From NCBI RefSeq assembly GCF_014655595.1, contig NZ_BNBL01000005.1, positions 1 through 64,000 on the forward strand: 64,000 nt of DNA. Reading direction: 5' to 3'. The notes below the pieces were generated by a model, which had not been told where the DNA came from, searched no databases, and saw nothing but the letters and a program-made list of their open reading frames with translations. Source of the stretch: Streptomyces griseocarneus. GTDB lineage: Bacteria; Actinomycetota; Actinomycetes; Streptomycetales; Streptomycetaceae. Positions 46,401 to 54,868 of this stretch are shown piece by piece; the first letter of the stretch is position 1, and each line of letters starts with the position of its first letter. The position numbers and the translations under genes were made by a program.

Positions 46401-46474
46401 ACCTGGCACGGGCCGCCACCCCGCCGGGACGCGGCCCCGAGGACCCGTCGGAGTGTCCCTTCGCCGTGCGCTGA
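43436..46474 (+). CDS. AfsR/SARP-type transcriptional regulator (BTAD-NB-ARC-TPR)
   Basis: A 1012-residue large SARP. The N-terminal OmpR-like winged helix (about residues 5-95; FKVLGPLEAVADGRTLPLGGPRQRTLLATLL) is followed by the bacterial transcriptional activation domain (about 100-250; RPDELDLHRFEDLAARG). An NB-ARC ATPase carries Walker A LTGPPGVGKTALAV near 322 and Walker B KVLVVLDDARDED near 400. TPR-like helices fill the C-terminal third. It likely activates the co-oriented isonitrile cluster beginning 77 bases downstream. GTG 43436 follows AAGGGG at a longish distance. It is probably a cluster-situated activator. Confidence 0.9.
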   Translation: MELPRVEFKVLGPLEAVADGRTLPLGGPRQRTLLATLLVNADIPVTADRLCDAIWGQAPPASAQANVRSYVAALRKTLGPGSGEDRLGLGHRGYQLRVRPDELDLHRFEDLAARGRKALAAADHNRAACHLREALDLWRGDAFDGVAHNEALHIEAVRLEEARLTVVEDYAEARLALGEHREAAAMLREQTALHPLRESLWAKLMLAQYRSHRPGDALRSYALARAALREELGLEPGDELRRLHRAVLVRDPALGTAPAPVRPARPLPAWRTVSQLPADIADFVGRDLVMSRAAALLEPTAAPPVAAPAPGVPSPAAPVVILTGPPGVGKTALAVRLAHLLRHAFPDGRLFLRLDGTRGPRRPAGAVLAELLRSLGVAASSLPEVTVDRAAMLRLLLSGRKVLVVLDDARDEDQIRPLLSGIPGCAVLVTGRTRPAVAAGAHIVDVAPLDDAESRLLLRRTAGPHRLEAEPEATDWVVAGCAGLPLALRVAGAALAVRPHWRVSCLADRLAGAHDTPADPAPDDSAPDDPAVRAAVATAYRGLPADAARAFRAIGLLPSPRFPGWALAALLDADDHDGSHGGAPSAVLDVLLDAHLVQAEGADAQGRPRYRTHDLLHAYAAERALAEEPPHWRREATARVLDACLTRVRAAGDQLIRGEPGDLVRGGPGDLVGWLESERDGLVTLVEFAAATGHGPHVAALASALEDVCHLRNWWDEWDRVARAALDRAEADGDPVAVAVAQGSLARARAVRGHVDDAVTRWEQAVERLDALGEPHHAARLRTHRSFAVADRGMAELAHDDARSAAEAMSRLGDAHGRILALRSLGYALVCLGRQAEAVLALEPALETAERLGHPLLLADVLQLLAVAEIGRGRLGRAARQTHRALAGYRMVRHRPGEAYALVTLGRIHVRLGSDQAPRALGPLAEAASIFTELGERRGEALTSYWLGKAHAALGETARATSRLAEALTGFRVLRMPFWAETARRELGDLARAATPPGRGPEDPSECPFAVR

Positions 46475-46551
46475 GGGGCCGCCGCGCGCCTTTGTGCGTT
46501 TCTCATGCGCTCGCCGACCACGGTGGTACCCAGTCCACGAAGGGAGGCGCG

Positions 46552-47565
46552 GTGTCCGACGTTGCCGCACCCGATATCGATCCGGCCGCCGTCGACGTGC
46601 TGCGGGAGGTCCTGTCCCACCAGCGCAGACTGCGCGACGGAGGCTGTGCGGGGGAGGTCTGCCCGCGGTGCGTGAGCCACCACCTGGAGGCGGTGCGCGG
46701 GGCGATGGCGAGCGGCCGGCGCATCGAGTTCGTCCTGCCGGCGTTCCCCACGAAGTCCCCCAACCCCGCCAAGGTGCTCGGCCCCCTGCCGGACCTGGCC
46801 GAGGAACTCGCGCTGCGCTTCCTCAACGGGCTGTGCGAGCGCATCGCCGAGGTGTACCCCCCGGGCGCCGCCATCCTCATCTGCTCCGACGGACGGGTCT
46901 TCAACGACCTGCTCGGCGTCGCCGACGAGGACGTCACCGGCTACGTACGGGCCCTCGACCGCATGATCACCCGGATCGGGGCCACCCACCTCGAGCAGTT
47001 CACCCTCGACGAGGTCCACCGCGGCGCCGGGCACGAGGACATGCGCGCCATGCTCTCCGCCGGCCACGCCCCGACGCTGGAGGAACTGCGCGAGGAGGTA
47101 CGCGGCGGCGGCGCGCCGCTGGCGATGTACCGCGGCATCACCCGCTTCATGCTGGAGGACCTCTCCACCCCCGACTACACCGGCACCCGCTCCGCCCTGC
47201 AGCGCAGGTGCCGGGAGCTCGCCTACCGCGTCATCCAGCGCAGCCGGGCGTGGGGCCACCTGCTCGACGAGCTCTTCCCGGACGCCGTCCGCCTGTCGAT
47301 CCACCCCCAGCCGTGCGCCACGGACAAGATCGGCATGCTGCTCGCGGACACTCCCGACGCCTGGCTGACTCCCTGGCACAGCGTCGCCGTCCGGTCCGGA
47401 GGACGCTTCACGCTCATGAAGCGCGCCGACGCCGAACAGGCGGGCGCCAGGCTCGCCTACGTGGCCGGGCGCCCCAGCTTCTACGCCATGGAGCCCGCCG
47501 GCACCGGCCTCGCCACGCCCGCCCCCGCGCGCCGCGAGTCCTTCGAGGACGCGGCCTGCGCGTGA
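46552..47565 (+). CDS. isonitrile (isocyanide) synthase, PvcA/IsnA family
   Basis: A 337-residue homologue of PvcA/IsnA/DIT1 enzymes, which make an isonitrile from an amino acid (Tyr or Trp) and ribulose-5-phosphate. The family signature FPTKSPNPAKVLGPLPDLAEELAL is clear near residue 65, as are ILICSDGRVFNDLLGV, RLSIHPQPCATDKIGMLL and TPWHSVAVRSGGRFTLM. PvcA/IsnA members usually use tyrosine or tryptophan; the context below points to tyrosine. GTG 46552 follows AGGGAGG. It is the first structural gene of the cluster. Confidence 0.93.
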   Translation: MSDVAAPDIDPAAVDVLREVLSHQRRLRDGGCAGEVCPRCVSHHLEAVRGAMASGRRIEFVLPAFPTKSPNPAKVLGPLPDLAEELALRFLNGLCERIAEVYPPGAAILICSDGRVFNDLLGVADEDVTGYVRALDRMITRIGATHLEQFTLDEVHRGAGHEDMRAMLSAGHAPTLEELREEVRGGGAPLAMYRGITRFMLEDLSTPDYTGTRSALQRRCRELAYRVIQRSRAWGHLLDELFPDAVRLSIHPQPCATDKIGMLLADTPDAWLTPWHSVAVRSGGRFTLMKRADAEQAGARLAYVAGRPSFYAMEPAGTGLATPAPARRESFEDAACA

Positions 47566-47639
47566 CGCGCGCCCCGTCCCCGGTCCCCACGGCGTCGCCC
47601 GCCCGGGCCCGTACGCCCTCACGCCCTCAGGAGAACACC

Positions 47640-48500
47640 ATGACCGATGACCGCGACGTACCGGCCCTGAGCCGGTACGACGTCACACCCGTCGAACCCT
47701 TCGGGGTGGCGATCCGGGCCCCCGAACCCGGGGCGCGCGTCACGGACCTCGACGTCCCGGCCCTGCGCTCGCTCGTCCGCGCGCACCATGTCCTGCTGCT
47801 GCGCGGCTTCGAGCCCTTCGACGGCCCCGACGAGCTGTCCGCCTACTGCGAGCTGTGGGGCGAACCCAGCGTCTGGCCCTTCGGCACGGTCCTCGAACTG
47901 GTCGAGAAGGAACGGCCCGAGGACCACATATTCGACTCCAGCTACATGCCGATGCACTGGGACGGCATGTACCGCGACCACATACCGGAGTTCCAGGTGT
48001 TCCAGTGCGTCCACGCACCCGGCGCGGGCGAAGGCGGCGAGACCACCTTCTCCCACACCACCGCCGTGCTCGAGCACACCGACCCCCGCACGGTCGAGCG
48101 CTGGTCGAAGGTGACCGGCACCTACCACCGCGCGATGGAGTACTACGACAGCGTCACCGTCTCCCCGCTCGTGACCGCCCACCCCACGCACGGCGCCCCG
48201 GTCATCCGCTACAACGAGCCCACCGCCGCCGACGACAGCGACTTCGTCAACCACCCCGACCTGACGTTCTCCGGCGTCCCGGACGACGAGCTCGCCGAGG
48301 TCCACCGCAGCCTGCGCGCGGCCCTGTACGACCCCGCGCACCTGTATGCCCACAGCTGGCGGACCGGCGACCTGGTGATCACCGACAACTACACCCTGCT
48401 GCACGGCCGCAACGCCTTCACCAGCGGCGCCCCGCGGCACCTGCGCCGGGTGCAGGTGCTCGGCACCCCGCCCCTGGACAACCCGGGGCTGGTCCGATGA
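47640..48500 (+). CDS. Fe(II)/2-oxoglutarate oxygenase, PvcB/IsnB-like (TauD family)
   Basis: A 286-residue TauD/TfdA-fold oxygenase. The iron triad is His-x-Asp in PMHWDGMY and a distal His in LLHGRNAF; a 2-oxoglutarate Arg lies in HLRRVQVLG. In pvc-type pathways this enzyme desaturates or decarboxylates the amino-acid isonitrile to a vinyl isonitrile or keeps the carboxylate. ATG 47640 follows AGGAG. It overlaps the next gene by four bases (ATGA), implying translational coupling. Confidence 0.92.
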   Translation: MTDDRDVPALSRYDVTPVEPFGVAIRAPEPGARVTDLDVPALRSLVRAHHVLLLRGFEPFDGPDELSAYCELWGEPSVWPFGTVLELVEKERPEDHIFDSSYMPMHWDGMYRDHIPEFQVFQCVHAPGAGEGGETTFSHTTAVLEHTDPRTVERWSKVTGTYHRAMEYYDSVTVSPLVTAHPTHGAPVIRYNEPTAADDSDFVNHPDLTFSGVPDDELAEVHRSLRAALYDPAHLYAHSWRTGDLVITDNYTLLHGRNAFTSGAPRHLRRVQVLGTPPLDNPGLVR

Positions 48501-50011
48501 ACACCGACAACACCCTGATGACCGGCGAGGAGTACCTGGAGAGCCTGCGCGACGGCCGCCAGGTGTACCTGGACGGGGAGCGCGTCAAGGACGTCACCCG
48601 CCACCCCGCCTTCCGCAACTCCGCCCTGTCGGTCGCCCGGCTCTACGACGCCCTGCACGACCCGGCGACCGCCGACGTCCTCACCGGCGTCGACCAGGAC
48701 ACCGGCATCCGCACCCACAAGTTCTTCAAGCCCAGCCGCTCGGCTGCGGAGCTGGTCGAGGCCCGCGAGGCCATCGCCACCTGGGCGCGGATGAGCTACG
48801 GCTTCCTCGGGCGCACGCCAGAGTACAAGGCCTCCTTCATGGCCGGCCTGGGCGTCAACGCCGACTACTACGGCCCGTACGCCGCCAACGCCACCGCCTG
48901 GTACCGCGAGTTCACGAGCAGGGCGCTGTACCTCAACCACGTCATCATCAATCCACCGGTCGACCGCAAGCGCGCCATCCACGACATGGAGGACGTCTTC
49001 GTGCGCGCCGTGCGCGAGACGGACGCCGGCGTGGTGGTCAGCGGAGCGAAGATGCTGGCGACCGGCTCGGCCATCACCAACGCCGGCTTCGTCGCCCCCG
49101 TCGGCTCGGCGGTCCTCGCACCCGGCAAGGCGGAGGCGTTCGCCCTGGTCTTCTTCGTCCGCATGGACAACCCCGGGGTGAAACTGATCAGCCGCACCTC
49201 CTACGCACAGGCCGCCGCAGGCCCCTTCGACGCCCCGCTGAGCAGCCGGTTCGACGAGAACGACAGCGTGCTCCTGCTGGACGAGGCGCTCATCCCCTGG
49301 GAGGACGTGCTCGTCCACCGGGACATCGAACGGGCGACGGGCTTCTACGCCACCTCCGGCTTCCCCAACCTCTACAACTTCCAGTCCGGCACCCGGCTGA
49401 GCGTCAAGCTGGAACTCATGGCCGGCCTGCTCTCCCGCGGCACCAGGGCCAACGGCACCGACGCGTTCCGCGGGGTCCAGGCCGCCGTCGGCGAGATCAT
49501 CACCATGCGGGACATGGTGTGGGCGCTGACGTCCGCGATGGCGTACGACCCCGAGCCGGGCAGCGGCGGCACGGTCGTCCCCCGCCTGGAACACGCCTCC
49601 GCGATGCGGATGTACAACGCCCAGGTGTGGGACCGCGTCCACGAACTGTTCGAGACCACACTGGGCGGCTCGCCCCTGGCGGTGCCCTCCAGCGCCCGCG
49701 ACCTGACCAACCCCGAGCTGCGCCCGCTGATCGACCGCTTCTACCGCGGCTCGGACACCGGCGCCGTGGACCGCATCAAGCTGCTCAAGCTGGTCTGGGA
49801 CGCGATCGGCACCGAGTTCGGCGGCCGGCACGAGCTGTACGAACGCAACTACTCGGGCAACGGCGAGCAGGTCCGGCTGGACGCCCTGAAGTGGGCGACC
49901 CGGCGCGGCAGCCTCGCCCGCTACGAAGCCCTGGTGCAGGAGTGCCTCGACGACTACGACCTCGACGGCTGGCGCAGGGGCCCATGGCGCGACCCGGCGC
50001 TCACCGACTGA
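48497..50011 (+). CDS. 4-hydroxyphenylacetate 3-monooxygenase-like flavoenzyme (HpaB/PvcC)
   Basis: A 504-residue HpaB family protein: MTGEEYLESLRDGRQVYLDGERVKDVTRHPAF is the classic opening, with HKFFKPSRSAAELVEAREAIATWARMSYGFLGRTPEYKASF, an RALYLNHVIINPPVDR segment, and ARDLTNPELRPLIDRFYRG near the end. Homologues hydroxylate a phenol to a catechol using FADH2; PvcC is the counterpart in the Pseudomonas pvc pathway. No flavin reductase (HpaC) is visible in the cluster. A 4-base overlap with the preceding gene supports joint expression. Confidence 0.92.
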   Translation: MNTDNTLMTGEEYLESLRDGRQVYLDGERVKDVTRHPAFRNSALSVARLYDALHDPATADVLTGVDQDTGIRTHKFFKPSRSAAELVEAREAIATWARMSYGFLGRTPEYKASFMAGLGVNADYYGPYAANATAWYREFTSRALYLNHVIINPPVDRKRAIHDMEDVFVRAVRETDAGVVVSGAKMLATGSAITNAGFVAPVGSAVLAPGKAEAFALVFFVRMDNPGVKLISRTSYAQAAAGPFDAPLSSRFDENDSVLLLDEALIPWEDVLVHRDIERATGFYATSGFPNLYNFQSGTRLSVKLELMAGLLSRGTRANGTDAFRGVQAAVGEIITMRDMVWALTSAMAYDPEPGSGGTVVPRLEHASAMRMYNAQVWDRVHELFETTLGGSPLAVPSSARDLTNPELRPLIDRFYRGSDTGAVDRIKLLKLVWDAIGTEFGGRHELYERNYSGNGEQVRLDALKWATRRGSLARYEALVQECLDDYDLDGWRRGPWRDPALTD

Positions 50012-50049
50012 CGCCCTGACGACCTGACGACGAAAGAGAGCGAGAAGCC

Positions 50050-51918
50050 ATGTGTGGCATCACGGGATGGGTCGACTTCACCCGCGACCTCACGGCCGAA
50101 TCCACGGTCGTCGACGCCATGACCGACACCCTCGCGGCCAGAGGGCCGGACGCCCGCGGCACCTGGCTGGACAGCCATGCCGCGCTGGGACACCGGCGGC
50201 TGTCCGTCATCGACCTCGAGCACGGCACGCAGCCGATGCGCACCCCCGAACCCGGCCGCGGGGACCTGCCGCGGGCGGTGATCTCGTACGGCGGCGAGGT
50301 CTACAACTTCCGTGAACTGCGTGAGGAACTCGTCCTGCTCGGGCACCGGTTCACCACCCGCAGCGACACCGAGGTGGCGCTGCGCGCCTACCTGCAGTGG
50401 GGCGAGGACTTCGTCCGCCGGCTCAACGGCATGTACTCCATCGCCATCTGGGACACCGCCCGCGAGGAACTGCTGCTCGCCCGGGACCGGCTGGGCGTCA
50501 AGCCGCTCTTCTACTACCCCACGCCCGGCGGCGTGCTCTTCGGCTCCGAGCCCAAGGCCGTCCTCGCCCACCCCCTGGCGCGGGCCGAGGCCGGGGCGGA
50601 GGAGCTCTGCGACGCCCTGCTGTTCCTGCGCACCCCCGGCCGCGTGCCCTTCCGCGGCATGCGCGAGGTCAAGCCGGGCCACCTGCTGCGGGTGAGCCGC
50701 GCGGGCATCACCGAGCGGCGCTACTGGGCCCTGGAGTCCCGCCCGCACACCGACGACCTGAAGACCACCGTCGCCACCGTTCGCGACCTGCTCGACGACA
50801 TCGTCCCGCGCCAGATGGTCGCCGACGTGCCGCTGGTGTCGCTGCTGTCGGGCGGCCTGGACTCCAGCACGGTCACCGCCCTCGCGGCCCGCGCCCGAGC
50901 CGCCGACGGCGGCCGGCTCGCCACCTTCTCCGTCGACTTCGCCGGCCACACCGAGAACTTCCGGGCCGACGCCATCCGCCCCACCCCGGACGGCCCGTAC
51001 GCCCTCGAAGTCGCCCGGCACGTCGGCAGCGACCACCACCCCATCGTCCTGGACCGCGCCGGCCTGCTCGACCCGGCCGTGCGCCGCACCGTCCTCGGCG
51101 CCTGGGACCTGCCGTTCAACTTCGCGGACCTGGACGTCTCCCTGTACCTGCTGTTCGCCGCCGTCCGCGAGCACGCGACCGTCGCGCTGTCCGGGGAGGG
51201 CGCCGACGAGGTCTTCGGCGGCTACCTGTGGTTCTCCGACCCCGAGGCGCGGCGCGCGGAGACCTTCCCCTGGCTCAAGCTGGGCGCCCACCGCGGCCTC
51301 GACCCCCGCTCGCTCTTCCACCCCTGGTTCGTCGACGGCATCGACCTCGGCACGTACGAGGCCGACCTCTACCGCACCGCCCTGGCCGAGGTGCCCCGCC
51401 TCGACGGCGAGGACGCGGAGGCCCGGCGGACGCGGGAACTGGGCCACCTGACGCTGACCCGGTGGCTGCCCATCCTGCTCGACAAGAAGGACCGGATGGG
51501 CATGGCGAGCGGGCTGGAGGGCCGGGTGCCGTTCTGCGACCACCGCCTCGTCGAATACGTCTTCAACGTCCCCTGGGAGATGAAGACCTTCAGTGGCCAG
51601 GAGAAGGCCCTGCTGCGCGCCGCCGCGGACGACCTGCTGCCGGAGTCGGTGCTGCGCCGCAAGAAGGCCGCCTACCCCTCCATCCAGGATCCCGCCTACG
51701 ACCGCGCCCTGATCACGGGCCTCACCGCGGCGGCCACCGACGCCAGAGCGCCGCTGAGCCCGTTCCTCGACGGGGACGCGGTGCGGCGGACGGCCGTCAG
51801 GACCGCCACGGGCAGCCTGTCGGAGTTCGAGCGGATCCTCGTGGAGTCCACCGTCCGGCTGGACGACTGGACACGTGCCTACCAGGTGGAACTGACCGGA
51901 GTGAAGGGAACGGACTGA
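50050..51918 (+). CDS. asnB: asparagine synthase (glutamine-hydrolysing)-like amidotransferase
   Basis: A 622-residue AsnB-type protein. The N-terminal glutaminase begins with catalytic Cys2 (MCGITGW), followed by RRLSVIDLEHG and GGEVYNFRELR. The synthetase domain has the ATP pyrophosphatase loop LLSGGLDSSTV near residue 266 and LSGEGADEVFGGY near 378. In secondary metabolism such enzymes amidate a carboxylate, and an amide of the tyrosine-derived product is a natural suggestion. ATG 50050 follows AGAGAGCGAG. The last base of its stop is the first base of the next gene. Confidence 0.93.
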   Translation: MCGITGWVDFTRDLTAESTVVDAMTDTLAARGPDARGTWLDSHAALGHRRLSVIDLEHGTQPMRTPEPGRGDLPRAVISYGGEVYNFRELREELVLLGHRFTTRSDTEVALRAYLQWGEDFVRRLNGMYSIAIWDTAREELLLARDRLGVKPLFYYPTPGGVLFGSEPKAVLAHPLARAEAGAEELCDALLFLRTPGRVPFRGMREVKPGHLLRVSRAGITERRYWALESRPHTDDLKTTVATVRDLLDDIVPRQMVADVPLVSLLSGGLDSSTVTALAARARAADGGRLATFSVDFAGHTENFRADAIRPTPDGPYALEVARHVGSDHHPIVLDRAGLLDPAVRRTVLGAWDLPFNFADLDVSLYLLFAAVREHATVALSGEGADEVFGGYLWFSDPEARRAETFPWLKLGAHRGLDPRSLFHPWFVDGIDLGTYEADLYRTALAEVPRLDGEDAEARRTRELGHLTLTRWLPILLDKKDRMGMASGLEGRVPFCDHRLVEYVFNVPWEMKTFSGQEKALLRAAADDLLPESVLRRKKAAYPSIQDPAYDRALITGLTAAATDARAPLSPFLDGDAVRRTAVRTATGSLSEFERILVESTVRLDDWTRAYQVELTGVKGTD

Positions 51919-52889
51919 TGCGTGCGATCGAGATCCGCGAGACCGGCGGACCCGAGGTCCAGCTCTACGTGGAGAAGCCCGATCCCGAGCCGGGCGAGGG
52001 ACAGATCCTCGTCGAACTCGCGGCGGCGGGAGTGAACTTCATCGACCTCTACCGCCGCGAGGGCCGCTATCCGCTGCCCGTGCCGTGCGTGCCCGGCGAA
52101 GAGGGGTCGGGAGTCGTCCTGGCCACCGGCCCCGGGGTGAGCCGGTTCCGGCCCGGCGACCGGGTCGCCTGGACGACCGTCCTGGGCAGCTACGCCGACC
52201 GGGTCGTCGTGCCCGAGGACAAGGCCATCGTCGTGCCCGACGCGATCGACCTGCGGACGGCCGGCGGCGTGCTCGTCCACGGCATGACCGCCCACTTCCT
52301 CGCCCACGACTCCTACCCGGCCCGGGAGGGCGAGACGGTCCTCGTCCACGCCGCCGCCGGCGGTGTCGGCCTGCTGCTCACCCAGATGCTCAAGCGGCGC
52401 GGAGTCCGCGTCATCGGCACGGTGTCCACGGAGGTCAAGGAACGCACCGCCCGCGCCAACGGCGCCGACGCGGTCATCCGTTACGCCGAGACCGACGACC
52501 TGGCCGCCGAGGTCCGCGCGCTCACCGGCGGGGAGGGCGTCCACGCGGTCTACGACGGCGTCGGCGCCGCCACCTTCGACGCGAGCCTCGCCTCGCTGCG
52601 CACCCGCGGCACGCTGGTCCTCTTCGGGGGCGCCAGCGGCGCCGTGCCGCCCGTCGACGTGATGCGGCTGCTGTGGGGCGGCTCGCTGACCCTGACCCGG
52701 CCCTACCTGGAGCACTTCCGGGCCACCGTCGAGGAGTTCGAACGGCGGGCGGGCGAGGTGTTCCGGGGGATCGCCGACGGCACGCTGACGTTCACCGTCG
52801 CGGGCACCTACCCCCTCGCCGAGGCGCACCGTGCGCACACCGACCTGGCCTCCCGCCGCACCTCCGGAAAGCTCCTCCTCATCCCGTAG
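51918..52889 (+). CDS. NADPH:quinone oxidoreductase-like (zinc-independent MDR)
   Basis: A 323-residue quinone-oxidoreductase-type medium-chain dehydrogenase/reductase. The N-terminal GroES-like domain starts MRAIEIRETGGPEVQLYVEK, and the Rossmann site is VHAAAGGVGLLLTQMLKRRG near residues 137-156. No structural zinc cysteines are present. It could reduce a quinone, enone or ring-cleaved product in the pathway. It starts within the TGATG overlap with asnB, so translation is probably coupled. Confidence 0.92.
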   Translation: MRAIEIRETGGPEVQLYVEKPDPEPGEGQILVELAAAGVNFIDLYRREGRYPLPVPCVPGEEGSGVVLATGPGVSRFRPGDRVAWTTVLGSYADRVVVPEDKAIVVPDAIDLRTAGGVLVHGMTAHFLAHDSYPAREGETVLVHAAAGGVGLLLTQMLKRRGVRVIGTVSTEVKERTARANGADAVIRYAETDDLAAEVRALTGGEGVHAVYDGVGAATFDASLASLRTRGTLVLFGGASGAVPPVDVMRLLWGGSLTLTRPYLEHFRATVEEFERRAGEVFRGIADGTLTFTVAGTYPLAEAHRAHTDLASRRTSGKLLLIP

Positions 52890-52913
52890 CCCCGAACCCG
52901 AAGGAGACCGCCG

Positions 52914-53798
52914 ATGAGCGGCATCGCCGGTGCGGGACTGCTCTCGCACGCACCCGTCATCATGTTCCCCGAGCGGCAGCGGACCGAGGCCAACGGCGGC
53001 CGCGACTTCACCCTCGCGACCGGGCTGGCCCGGCTGGGGCGCGAGGAGATCGACACGACCGGCCACGACACCGTGGTGGTGTTCGACAGCCACTGGGCGA
53101 CGACCACCGAGGCGGTGATCACCGCCCACCCGCGCCGGGCGGGCCTGTTCACCTCGGACGAGATGCCCGGGGCCATCAGCCGGCTGCCCTACGACCTTCC
53201 CGGCGACCCGGACCTGGCCCGCGCCGTCGCCGCGGTGGCCCGGAAGCGGTCGGTGTGGCTGGAGGCCAACGACGACCCGTACCTGCCGGTCCACTACGCG
53301 ACGCTCAACCTCTGGACGTACCTCGGCCGGGCCGGCACGCCGTGGGTCTCGGTCTCGGTGTGCCAGACGGCGACCACGGAGGACTTCCTGGCGATGGGGG
53401 AGGTGGTCGCCGAGGCGGTCGCCTCCGTCGGCCGGAGGGTCCTGCTGCTCGCCTCGGGCGGGCTGTCCCACCGCTTCCGGCCGCTGGCCGAGCTGCGCGA
53501 CCGCATGGCGGGGGACCCGGCCAACATCGTCACGCCCGCGGCCCGGGCGGCGGACGAGCAGCGGATCGCGTGGCTGGAGGAGGGCCGGCACGACCGTGTG
53601 ATCGCGACCATGCCGGAATACCTGCGCTTCGCCCCCGAAGGACGCTTCGGCCACTACCTGATGCTGGCGGGCGCGCTCGGCGGCGCGGCGTGCCGGGCGC
53701 GCGGCCGGCGCTTCGGCGCGTACGAGAGCGGCATCGGCACCGGGCAGGTCCACCTGTGGTTCGGCGAGCCGCCCGCCGCCGGGCGCGGGCGGCTCTGA
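52914..53798 (+). CDS. LigB-type class III extradiol ring-cleavage dioxygenase
   Basis: A 294-residue extradiol dioxygenase of the LigB/HpaD/DODA fold. Metal-ligand-type histidines are His12 in LLSHAP, His60 in FDSHW, and His in GGLSHRF; the fold also has GRFGHYLM and TGQVHLWF near the end. Such enzymes open a catechol next to one hydroxyl, as in plant DOPA 4,5-dioxygenase. Following a phenol hydroxylase in the same operon, the likely substrate is a tyrosine-derived catechol. ATG 52914 follows AAGGAG. It ends the co-oriented cluster. Confidence 0.88.
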   Translation: MSGIAGAGLLSHAPVIMFPERQRTEANGGRDFTLATGLARLGREEIDTTGHDTVVVFDSHWATTTEAVITAHPRRAGLFTSDEMPGAISRLPYDLPGDPDLARAVAAVARKRSVWLEANDDPYLPVHYATLNLWTYLGRAGTPWVSVSVCQTATTEDFLAMGEVVAEAVASVGRRVLLLASGGLSHRFRPLAELRDRMAGDPANIVTPAARAADEQRIAWLEEGRHDRVIATMPEYLRFAPEGRFGHYLMLAGALGGAACRARGRRFGAYESGIGTGQVHLWFGEPPAAGRGRL

Positions 53799-54145
53799 GC
53801 GGCCGGTACCGCCGGGCGGACAGACGGATTCCGGCCGTCGTGGCGGAGTGCGGGAGGTTCCGCGTCGCGGGGCCGGTGCGGCCCCGCTCCCCGCGCGGTG
53901 GCCGACTCCGGCCGGTACAACGGCCGTCGCCGTGTCGAGGGGCAGCGCTCCGAAGGGCCGCTTCTTGGCCGCTCGTTCGGGAGTGACGAGGGCCGCCGGC
54001 GCGTCGGAACGTACTGCTCCGCAGGGGGGCCGGGTCGTATACGGGGGCATACCGGCTCGGCTCAACCTGACCTGTACATGCCCTCAGGCCGGTGGTGGCA
54101 TGGACCGCACGAAGTGAGCCCGCACTCCAGTGGAAGGGGCTTCCG
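53799..54145. other. 347-base intergenic region
   Basis: No convincing gene, transposon or known RNA. It carries the end of the biosynthetic cluster and the promoter of the first DUF4360 gene. A GTATACGGGGGCATAC-like imperfect palindrome lies near 54038-54055. ORFs here are antisense shadows. Confidence 0.45.
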
Positions 54146-54793
54146 ATGCTCAGACCCGCCATGATCGCCGGCGCGGCGCTCGTGCTCGTCGCCGCCTCGC
54201 AGTCGCCGTCGTCCGCCGCCGATGACGGAGCGCCGCCGCCGCCGGACAGGATCGTCATCGACGTGGCGTCCGTCAACGGCTCGGGCTGCCCCGCCGGGAC
54301 GGCCGCCGTGTCCGTGGCGGCGGACAACACCGCCTTCACCGTCTCGTACAGCAACTACCTCGCCCAGGTGGGCGTCGGCTCCAGGCCCACCGACTTCCGC
54401 AAGAACTGCCAGCTCGGCCTGAACGTCCACGTCCCGCAGGGCTGGACGTACGCCATCGCCCGGGCCGACTACCGCGGCTTCGCCCACCTCGAGCGCGGCG
54501 CCACAGGCCTGGAACGGGCCAGCTACTACTTCCAGGGCTCGCCCAACACCACGGCCGTCAGCCACCGCTTCGCCGGTCCCGTCAGCGACAACTGGCAGAC
54601 GTCCGACGTCACCGACGTCAGCGCCCTCGTCTACGCCCCCTGCGGCGTGCAGCGCATCCTCAACGTCAACACCGAACTGCGCGTCGCCGCCGGCAGCTCC
54701 GACCCGTCGACGACCACCAGCTTCCTGGCGATGGACTCCACGGACGGCAACGTCAACACCCTCTACCACTTCGCCTGGAAAGAGTGCCCCTGA
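54146..54793 (+). CDS. DUF4360 secreted protein, copy 1
   Basis: A 215-residue exported protein. The signal peptide (residues 1-24, MIAGAALVLVAASQSPSSAA) is followed by a DUF4360 domain with DVASVNGSGCPAGTAAVSVA, FTVSYSNYLAQVGVGS, KNCQLGLNVHVPQGWTYAIARADYRGFAHL and a C-terminal TSFLAMDSTDGNVNTLYHFAWKECP. Four cysteines are conserved with the neighbouring paralogue. The function is unknown; DUF4360 proteins occur in fungi and actinomycetes. ATG 54146 follows GGAAGGGG. Confidence 0.85.
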   Translation: MLRPAMIAGAALVLVAASQSPSSAADDGAPPPPDRIVIDVASVNGSGCPAGTAAVSVAADNTAFTVSYSNYLAQVGVGSRPTDFRKNCQLGLNVHVPQGWTYAIARADYRGFAHLERGATGLERASYYFQGSPNTTAVSHRFAGPVSDNWQTSDVTDVSALVYAPCGVQRILNVNTELRVAAGSSDPSTTTSFLAMDSTDGNVNTLYHFAWKECP

Positions 54794-54868
54794 CCGGGAG
54801 CCGCACACGGCACACTCCGTCGTAAGCGCCGCGCCGTAGCGGGCCTCGAGTCAGTGGGAGGGACCTCC

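Noticed and set aside
53799..54145. Small exported proteins in the gap
   Set aside because: The ORFs lack ribosome sites and coding-type third-position bias; one is antisense to promoter DNA.
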